Below are positions 57,901 through 64,000 of a stretch of 64,000 bases of DNA, in pieces. Below the pieces are notes generated by a model. That model ran no database searches. It was not told where the DNA came from and was given only the letters and a program-made list of their open reading frames with translations. A program made the position numbers and the translations under genes. Within the stretch, counting starts at the first letter, position 1. The number at the start of each line of letters is the position of its first letter. This DNA is from JBBCJR01 sp037190805 (lineage in GTDB: Bacteria; Pseudomonadota; Alphaproteobacteria; Sphingomonadales; Sphingomonadaceae). Where the stretch lies: contig JBBCJR010000004.1 in assembly GCA_037190805.1 (NCBI GenBank), forward strand, positions 310,001 through 374,000. The letters are read 5' to 3'.

Positions 57901-58308
57901 CATCGCCCTGCGGAACTTCATCCGGTCTTCGGCCTTGTCGATCGCCTCGGCATCGGCGCCGATCATCTGACAGCCATATTTCGCCAGCGTACCGTCATTG
58001 AACAGCGCCAGCGCGGTGTTCAGCGCCGTCTGTCCGCCCATCGTCGGCAGTACCGCGTCGGGGCGTTCCTTCGCGATGATCTTGGCAACGATCGCAGGCG
58101 TGATCGGCTCGACATAGGTCGCGTCGGCCAGGTCCGGATCGGTCATGATCGTCGCCGGGTTCGAGTTGACGAGGATGATGCGATAACCCTCCTCGCGCAG
58201 CGCCTTGCACGCCTGCGTGCCCGAATAGTCGAACTCGCACGCCTGACCGATGACGATCGGCCCCGCGCCGATGATCAGGATGGAGGAAATGTCGGTGCGT
58301 TTGGGCAT
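54973..58308 (-). CDS. carB: Carbamoyl-phosphate synthase large chain
   Basis: 1111 residues: two homologous ATP-grasp halves and a C-terminal methylglyoxal-synthase-like allosteric domain. Seen in order: [20 protein letters not shown], the first-half ATP-grasp [34 protein letters not shown], the oligomerisation region, the second-half [37 protein letters not shown] and the C-terminal [20 protein letters not shown]. It makes carbamoyl phosphate for arginine and pyrimidines with CarA. carA lies 70 bases upstream on the same strand. Confidence 0.98.
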   Translation of the reverse strand: [1111 protein letters not shown]

Positions 58309-58378
58309 GGCTTCAGTTCATCACCAATAATCCCTCTTTCCCGACGGAAAGAGCGGCAAGGACGATCATGTCACGCAT

Positions 58379-59554
58379 TCACGCGACGGCTTTTTTGAGC
58401 TGGTTCACGAACCGCTCGAACAGATAGTGGCTGTCCTGCGGGCCAGGGCTGGCCTCGGGATGATATTGGACGCTGAACGCCGGCTTGTCAGTCAGTTCCA
58501 ACCCGGCGAGCGAGCCGTCGAACAGGCTGAAATGGGTCGGACGAGCATTGGCCGGCAGGCTGTCCGCCTCGACCGCGAATCCGTGATTCATGCTGGTGAT
58601 CTCGACACGGCCGTCATCGGTGCGGCGAACCGGATGATTGGCGCCGCGATGGCCCTGATGCATCTTCGCCGTCCGCCCGCCGACCGCGAGGCCGAGCAGC
58701 TGGTGGCCAAGGCAGATGCCGAAGATCGGCTTGCCGATCTCCAGCAGCCGCTGGATCACCGGCACCGCATAATCGCCGGTCGCGGCCGGATCACCGGGAC
58801 CGTTGGACAGGAATACACCGTCGGGGTTGTGGCTCATCACATCGTCGAACGACGCGGTTGCCGGCACCACCGTCACGTGCGCGCCAGCAGCGACGAGATT
58901 TCGCAGGATGTTACGCTTCAGGCCATAGTCGATGGCGACGACATGGGGACCTTCGGGATTGGCGCTGTGGGTGGCATAGCCCTGCCCCAGCGTCCACAGC
59001 CCGTCTTCCCACTTATAGGTCTGGGTCGCCGATACGACCTTGGCGAGATCCATGCCCTCCAGCCCCGGCCATGCGCGCGCTTCATCGATCAGCGCGGCAA
59101 TGTCGAAGCTGCCCGACGCGGAATGGGCGATGACCCCGTTCGGCGCGCCGCCGATGCGGATGCGCCGGGTAAGCGCGCGGGTGTCGATGCCCGACAGGCC
59201 GATACGGCCATTGGCCTTCATCCACTGGTCGAACCGCTGAGTAGCCCGGAAATTGGACGCGGCGGTCACGTCCTCGCGCACCACACAGCCGACAGCGTGA
59301 GGGTTCTGTCCCTCCACGTCCTCCGGGTTGGTGCCGACATTGCCGATATGGGGGAAAGTGAAGGTGACGATCTGCGCCGCATAGGACGGATCGGTCATCA
59401 CTTCCTGATAGCCGGTCATCGCGGTGTTGAAGCACACCTCGCCCACCGCGCTGCCCTCGGCGCCGAATCCCCGACCCCAGAGCACGGTTCCGTCGGCCAA
59501 TACCAACACCCCCGTCGCTCCATTGGGCGCGCGCAGGGGATCGGGATTGGCCAA
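58379..59554 (-). CDS. carA: Carbamoyl-phosphate synthase small chain
   Basis: Glutaminase subunit of 391 residues that supplies ammonia to CarB. The N-terminal CarA domain reads VLWGRGFGAEGSAVGEVCFN and NTAMTGYQEVMTDPSYAAQ. The class I amidotransferase domain has the nucleophile Cys in IFGICLGHQLLGLAVGG and the His/Glu pair in FSVQYHPEASPGP. The ATG at 59554 gives a short family-like N-terminus. It is divergent from the yqeY-dnaG-rpoD unit across 139 bases. Confidence 0.97.
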   Translation of the reverse strand: MANPDPLRAPNGATGVLVLADGTVLWGRGFGAEGSAVGEVCFNTAMTGYQEVMTDPSYAAQIVTFTFPHIGNVGTNPEDVEGQNPHAVGCVVREDVTAASNFRATQRFDQWMKANGRIGLSGIDTRALTRRIRIGGAPNGVIAHSASGSFDIAALIDEARAWPGLEGMDLAKVVSATQTYKWEDGLWTLGQGYATHSANPEGPHVVAIDYGLKRNILRNLVAAGAHVTVVPATASFDDVMSHNPDGVFLSNGPGDPAATGDYAVPVIQRLLEIGKPIFGICLGHQLLGLAVGGRTAKMHQGHRGANHPVRRTDDGRVEITSMNHGFAVEADSLPANARPTHFSLFDGSLAGLELTDKPAFSVQYHPEASPGPQDSHYLFERFVNQLKKAVA

Positions 59555-59693
59555 GGCGTGGCTCCTTCTTCAAAGCTGTCGGGTCGGCAAACGGCTGGCT
59601 GACTAGGAGGGGTGGACCCGCCCGTCAATCCTGTTCATCGTCATCCGACCCGGCTAAGCTCGATCCTTTCTTCATCAACCGCTGGACATTCCC

Positions 59694-60149
59694 ATGATTC
59701 GCGAAACGATCAAGTCCGCTCTTGTCGAAGCGATGAAGGCTCGGGACAGCGACCGCACCGCGGCGATCCGCCTGATCCAGTCGGCGCTGAAGAATCGCGA
59801 CATCGAACTCAGGGTCGGCAAGGCCCCCGCCGACGACAACGTGGTGGTGATCGAAGTGCTGCAGAAGATGATCAAGCAGCGCCGCGAATCGATCGAGATG
59901 TTCGACAAGGGCGGCCGCGCCGAACTCGCCAATGCCGAGCGGGCGGAGCTGGCGGTGATCGAAGGCTTCCTTCCCGCCCAGCTCGACGAGGCCGGCACCA
60001 ACGCCGCGATCGCCGCCATCGTCGCCGAGATCGGCGCGACCTCGGTCAAGGACATGGGCCGGGTGATGGCACTGGTCAAAGAACGCCATGCCAACGAGAT
60101 CGACATGTCCAGGGCCAGCGGCCTGGTAAAGGCCGCGCTCGCCGGCTGA
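59694..60149 (+). CDS. GatB/YqeY domain-containing protein
   Basis: 151 residues, all helical, matching the YqeY family (related to the tail of GatB): MIRETIKSALVEAMKARDSD, IRLIQSALKNRDIELRVG, MIKQRRESIEMFDKGGRAEL, EGFLPAQLDEAGTNAAIAAI and IGATSVKDMGRVMALVKERH. The free-standing protein may assist tRNA-dependent amide transfer, but the role is not settled. It lies 21 bases before dnaG and takes the place that rpsU has in the E. coli macromolecular-synthesis operon. Confidence 0.93.
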   Translation: MIRETIKSALVEAMKARDSDRTAAIRLIQSALKNRDIELRVGKAPADDNVVVIEVLQKMIKQRRESIEMFDKGGRAELANAERAELAVIEGFLPAQLDEAGTNAAIAAIVAEIGATSVKDMGRVMALVKERHANEIDMSRASGLVKAALAG

Positions 60150-60170
60150 CGCCCCGGCGGGCAGTGCCCG

Positions 60171-62042
60171 ATGGCCATCCCTCCAGCCTTCCTCGACGAG
60201 ATCCGCGCCCGGGTGGCGCTGTCGTCGGTCGTCGGACGGACGGTCAAGCTGCAACGCGCCGGCCGCGAGTGGAAGGCATGCTGCCCCTTCCACCATGAAA
60301 AGACGCCCAGCTTCACGCTCAGCGACGACAAGGGCTTCTACCATTGCTTCGGGTGCGGCGCGCATGGCGACGTCATCCGTTTCCTCATCGAGCATGAAGG
60401 GTTGCCGTTCCGTGAAGCCGTAGAGCGGCTGGCAGCCGAAGCCGGCCTCGCCCTGCCTGAGGAGGCCCGCGACGAACGCGAGGCGCGCGCCCGGGCATCC
60501 GGTCTGCACGACATCATGGGGGAAGCCGCCAGCTGGTTCCGTGACCAGCTGAACGGTATCTCGGGCGCCGATGCCCGCACCTACCTCGACCAGCGCGGAT
60601 TGGCGCCTGCCGTGCGCGACGCCTTCGCCCTGGGCTATGCGCCGGATGCGCGCGGCAAGCTCAAGACGGCGCTCAAGGGCCATGGCATCGACAAGCTGGT
60701 CGAAGGCGGCCTGCTGATCGCCCCGGAGGGCGACCGCGAGCCCTATGACCGGTTTCGTGGGCGCCTGATCTTCCCGATCCGCGACCCGCGCGGACGGGTC
60801 ATCGCCTTCGGCGGCCGCATTCTGGGGTCTGGCGAGCCCAAATATCTCAATTCGCCCGATACGCCGCTCTTCGACAAGGGACGTATCCTCTACAATCTCG
60901 ACCGCGCCGGACCGGCAGCGCGCAAGTCGGGCCGGCTGGTGGTGGCCGAAGGCTATATGGACGTCATCGCTCTCGACGGCGCAGGAATCCCGGCCGTCGC
61001 GCCGCTTGGCACCGCGCTGACTGAAGCGCAGCTGGAATTGCTGTGGCGGCAGGTCGATGTGCCGCTGCTGTGCTTCGACGGGGACGCCGCCGGCCAGCGC
61101 GCCGCCGCGCGCGCCGCGCTGCGCGCCCTGCCGCTCCTCAAACCCGGCAAGTCCCTGGGCTTCGTCACCCTGCCCAAGGGTCAGGACCCCGACGACCTGA
61201 TTCGCGACGGCGGAGCGGCAGCGATCATCGCCCTGCTCGACACCCCCCAGCCGCTGGCGGAACGGCTGTGGCAGGAGGAACTGGCTGCCCGTCCGGTCGA
61301 CACGCCGGAAGCGCGCGCCGGCCTGCGCCAGCGCATTCGCGCCCATATCTCCGCCATCACCGACCGCGACGTGCGCGACGCCTATGCCGCCGACATGGGC
61401 GCCCGCTTCGACGATGCATTCCGTCGACGCGAACCGGCAAGGCAGCGGGATCGGACTCCCGGCGGCCGCTGGTCACGCGAACCCGCCCAGCCTCGGGCGC
61501 CGCTCTCGGAAATCCGCGCGCTGGGCAACGGATCGGCGGATCCCGTGGCCCGCGCATTGTTCATCGCACTGATCGAGCATCCACGTCTTGCCGTGTCGCA
61601 TGCGGCGACGCTGGCGGAGCTGCCGCTCGACGATCCGATCCTGGAACAGCTGCGGGCGATTCTCGTCGACCTCGCCTATGCGGGCGGGAAGCTTGACAAA
61701 AGCGCGCTCGACCACACATTAGCCTCCGCGGGCGCGGGCGTGCTGGCAGAGGAGATACGCCGACGAAACCGACGGTCCGCAAAGCTCAATTTCTCCTTCA
61801 CCCGTCCCGTTGTCCTCGACGATCGGGCGGAAAGGGATTTTGCAGCGGTTCTGGAGGATCTGGTGGCCAGGGCGGCATTGACCCGGTCCTTCTCGACAAT
61901 CGACGCGGCGGTCGGCCGGGCGATGGAGACGGACGATAGCGATGGACAGCAGCGGTTGCTCGATGAGCGCCGGGCCGTCCAGACGGAATTAGAGCGGCTG
62001 GACGCCCATCTTCGGGCGCTTGCACGTAGTGACGAGGATTGA
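60171..62042 (+). CDS. dnaG: DNA primase
   Basis: 623 residues; makes RNA primers for replication. The CHC2-type zinc finger is visible as CCPFHHEKTPSFTLSDDKGF and HCFGCGAHGDVI (about 40-70). The core has RGRLIFPIRDPRGRVIAFGG and EPKYLNSPDTPLFDKGRILY, and the TOPRIM motifs are VAEGYMDVIAL and LCFDGDAAGQRAA. The C-terminal DnaB-interaction region is helical and ends DAHLRALARSDED. It is the middle gene of yqeY-dnaG-rpoD, with rpoD starting 44 bases downstream. Confidence 0.97.
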   Translation: MAIPPAFLDEIRARVALSSVVGRTVKLQRAGREWKACCPFHHEKTPSFTLSDDKGFYHCFGCGAHGDVIRFLIEHEGLPFREAVERLAAEAGLALPEEARDEREARARASGLHDIMGEAASWFRDQLNGISGADARTYLDQRGLAPAVRDAFALGYAPDARGKLKTALKGHGIDKLVEGGLLIAPEGDREPYDRFRGRLIFPIRDPRGRVIAFGGRILGSGEPKYLNSPDTPLFDKGRILYNLDRAGPAARKSGRLVVAEGYMDVIALDGAGIPAVAPLGTALTEAQLELLWRQVDVPLLCFDGDAAGQRAAARAALRALPLLKPGKSLGFVTLPKGQDPDDLIRDGGAAAIIALLDTPQPLAERLWQEELAARPVDTPEARAGLRQRIRAHISAITDRDVRDAYAADMGARFDDAFRRREPARQRDRTPGGRWSREPAQPRAPLSEIRALGNGSADPVARALFIALIEHPRLAVSHAATLAELPLDDPILEQLRAILVDLAYAGGKLDKSALDHTLASAGAGVLAEEIRRRNRRSAKLNFSFTRPVVLDDRAERDFAAVLEDLVARAALTRSFSTIDAAVGRAMETDDSDGQQRLLDERRAVQTELERLDAHLRALARSDED

Positions 62043-62086
62043 TCCGGCTATTGGTGCCGGCAGATTGACGAGGGCGCGAAGCGACT

Positions 62087-64000
62087 ATGGCGAACACTGA
62101 AACCGCCTCGGCTGAGATGGACGGCAAGGACGGCGGCGACGCGCCGCTGATCGATCTTAACGAGGCGGCCATCAAGAAGCTGGTCGCCAAGGCCAAGAAG
62201 CGCGGCTGGATCACCTATGACGAGATCAACGCCGCCTTGCCGGAAGGCCAGATGTCGTCCGAGCAGATCGAGGACGTGATGTCCGCCCTTTCGGAAATGG
62301 GCATCAACGTCACCGAAGCCGAAGAGCAGGACGGCGACACCGCCGCCGAGGAAGATGGCGGCGACGAGCCGGGCCTGGACGAAGCCGATGGCTCGCCCGC
62401 TCCGCAGGCCGTCAAGCGCGAGACGCTGGACCGTACCGACGATCCGGTACGCATGTACCTGCGCGAGATGGGCGCGGTCGAATTGCTGTCGCGCGAAGGC
62501 GAGATCGCCATCGCCAAGCGGATCGAGGCGGGCCGCGACACGATGATCGCTGGCCTGTGCGAAAGCCCCCTCACCTTCTCCGCGATCATCGAATGGTCGA
62601 AAGCGCTGGACGAAGGGCGGATGCAGCTGCGCGAGATCCTCGACCTCGATGCCATGCTTCAGAAGGACCCGACGCCCGAGCAGGTCGAAGGCGGCGAGGA
62701 CGGCGACATTTCGGAACAGACCGCGGGCCCCTCGTTCAAGGATGAGGACGAGCCCGAGGAAGCCGCCGCCGAGGACGAAGAAGACAGCATGACCGAGCGC
62801 CGAGCGCCGCGTCAGGAGGAAGACGACGAAGAGGACAACACCCTGTCCCTCGCCGCCATGGAAGAGCTGTTGAAGCCCGATGCTCTGGCCCGGTTCGCGG
62901 CCATCAACGCCACCTATGCGAAGTTCCAGAAGCTCCAGGGCCAGCGGCTTGGCGGCTTGGCCAGCGGCGAGGAGATGAAGGGCGCGGACGAGAAGAAATA
63001 TCAGAAGCTGCGCGAGGAACTGACCGAACTCGTCGAGAGCGTCCACTTCCACAACGGCAAGATCGAATATCTGGTCGACCAGCTTTACAGCTATAATCGG
63101 CGCCTGATGGCACTGGGCGGGCAAATGCTGCGCCTGGCCGAGCGGCACAAGATCAACCGCAAGGCCTTCCTCGACAGCTATATGGGCAACGAGCTCGATG
63201 AAAGCTGGCTGCCCCGCGTCGCGGGCATCGACAAGCGTTGGGCCGCGTTCGCGGCGGCCGAGGAGTCGGGCGTCGAGAAGGTACGGCTCGAGATCGCCGA
63301 AATCGCGCAGCTGACCGGCGTCGAGCTGGGCGAATTCCGGCGCATCGTCAACATGGTCCAGAAGGGCGAGCGCGAAGCCCGCATCGCCAAGAAGGAGATG
63401 GTCGAGGCGAACCTGCGCCTCGTCATCTCCATCGCCAAGAAATACACCAATCGCGGCCTGCAGTTCCTGGACCTGATCCAGGAAGGCAATATCGGCCTGA
63501 TGAAGGCCGTCGATAAATTCGAGTATCGGCGCGGCTACAAGTTCTCGACCTATGCGACCTGGTGGATCCGGCAGGCCATCACCCGGTCGATCGCCGATCA
63601 GGCGCGGACCATCCGCATCCCTGTCCATATGATCGAGACGATCAACAAGCTGGTCCGCACCAGCCGCCAGATCCTGCACGAGATCGGTCGCGAGCCGACG
63701 CCCGAGGAGTTGGCCGAGCGGCTGTCGATGCCGCTCGAAAAGGTTCGCAAGGTGATGAAGATCGCCAAGGAGCCGATCAGCCTCGAAACCCCGATCGGCG
63801 ACGAAGAGGACAGCCACCTCGGCGATTTCATCGAGGACAAGAACGCCGTCATCCCCATCGATGCCGCCATCCATGCCAATCTGAAGGAGACGGTGACCCG
63901 GGTCCTCGCCTCCCTCACCCCGCGCGAGGAGCGTGTGCTGCGCATGAGGTTCGGTATCGGCATGAACACCGACCATACGCTGGAAGAAGTCGGTCAGCAG
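62087..64000 (+). CDS. rpoD: RNA polymerase primary sigma factor RpoD, 3' end outside window
   Basis: The frame is open from the ATG at 62087 to the right edge (638 codons), so the last part of region 4, including the -35 recognition helix, is missing. Region 1.1 reads LIDLNEAAIKKLVAKAKKRG, region 1.2 DDPVRMYLREMGAVELLSRE, followed by a long acidic non-conserved insert (DEDEPEEAAAEDEEDS). Region 2 is EANLRLVISIAKKYTNRGLQ and LDLIQEGNIGLMKAVDKFEYRRGYKFSTYATWWIRQAITR, region 3 IRIPVHMIETINKL, and region 4 begins TPREERVLRMRFGIGM. It is the primary sigma factor because of its size, region 1.1 and its linkage to dnaG. Confidence 0.97.
   Translation, partial: MANTETASAEMDGKDGGDAPLIDLNEAAIKKLVAKAKKRGWITYDEINAALPEGQMSSEQIEDVMSALSEMGINVTEAEEQDGDTAAEEDGGDEPGLDEADGSPAPQAVKRETLDRTDDPVRMYLREMGAVELLSREGEIAIAKRIEAGRDTMIAGLCESPLTFSAIIEWSKALDEGRMQLREILDLDAMLQKDPTPEQVEGGEDGDISEQTAGPSFKDEDEPEEAAAEDEEDSMTERRAPRQEEDDEEDNTLSLAAMEELLKPDALARFAAINATYAKFQKLQGQRLGGLASGEEMKGADEKKYQKLREELTELVESVHFHNGKIEYLVDQLYSYNRRLMALGGQMLRLAERHKINRKAFLDSYMGNELDESWLPRVAGIDKRWAAFAAAEESGVEKVRLEIAEIAQLTGVELGEFRRIVNMVQKGEREARIAKKEMVEANLRLVISIAKKYTNRGLQFLDLIQEGNIGLMKAVDKFEYRRGYKFSTYATWWIRQAITRSIADQARTIRIPVHMIETINKLVRTSRQILHEIGREPTPEELAERLSMPLEKVRKVMKIAKEPISLETPIGDEEDSHLGDFIEDKNAVIPIDAAIHANLKETVTRVLASLTPREERVLRMRFGIGMNTDHTLEEVGQQ

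Noticed and set aside
59625..61346. Long minus-strand open frame opposite dnaG and yqeY
   Set aside because: Antisense artefact; no domain seen.
62048..63976. Long minus-strand open frame opposite rpoD
   Set aside because: Antisense artefact; rpoD motifs are clear on the plus strand.

Overview
The window looks like a chromosomal segment of a high-GC alphaproteobacterium, most likely a sphingomonad (Sphingomonadales). The evidence is the pyruvate dehydrogenase operon whose E1 beta subunit carries its own lipoyl domain, the long C-terminal tails on L9 and S6, the yqeY-dnaG-rpoD order, the small DUF4170 and DUF2218 proteins, and strongly GC-biased codons. This is inference from gene content; no rRNA lies in the window. 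No tRNA, rRNA, CRISPR array, insertion sequence or prophage was seen.

Layout. 1-3.6 kb: rarA (cut by the left edge), then a His-rich PadR regulator, a DUF2218 protein and a DAACS symporter in one unit. 3.7-10.3 kb: rpsF-rpsR-rplI facing left, and fabD-fabG-acpP-fabF-mltG plus a lipoprotein facing right. 10.4-19.1 kb: rpoB-rpoC facing left behind a strong promoter and a structured leader. 19.2-23.1 kb: an MFS transporter, a secreted amidohydrolase and a LysR regulator. 23.2-40.5 kb: a catecholate siderophore island. 40.6-44.3 kb: a secreted glycoside-hydrolase-like protein, a glycosyltransferase and a DUF2189 membrane protein. 44.3-51.3 kb: pdhA-pdhB-pdhC-lpdA, an FtsB-like protein and enolase. 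51.5-54.4 kb: a three-gene envelope-stress type operon, an MlaC-like protein and DUF4170. 54.4-64 kb: greA, carB, carA, then yqeY-dnaG-rpoD (rpoD cut by the right edge).

The centrepiece is the siderophore island. Six genes, entC-entE-isochorismatase-ArCP-entF-entA, form one leftward operon in which all five junctions are four-base NTGA stop/start overlaps. The single-module synthetase (C-A-T-TE) has adenylation-pocket residues that read as the EntF serine code, so the predicted product is an enterobactin-type cyclic trimer of 2,3-dihydroxybenzoyl-serine. EntB is split into a free isochorismatase and a free aryl carrier protein. Around the operon lie a divergent MFS exporter, a FecCD permease and its ATPase, a membrane-anchored substrate-binding protein, a YncE-like beta-propeller, a Fes/IroE-like esterase, an M20 metallohydrolase and a cytochrome b561. 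Three Fur-box-like sequences sit in the two divergent promoter regions. No TonB-dependent receptor and no phosphopantetheinyl transferase are present in the window.

Other points of interest are a perfect palindrome at the PadR promoter, an inverted repeat centred on the -35 box of the rpoB promoter, stem-loops in the rpsF leader, and a near-identical duplicated lipoyl domain at the starts of pdhB and pdhC.
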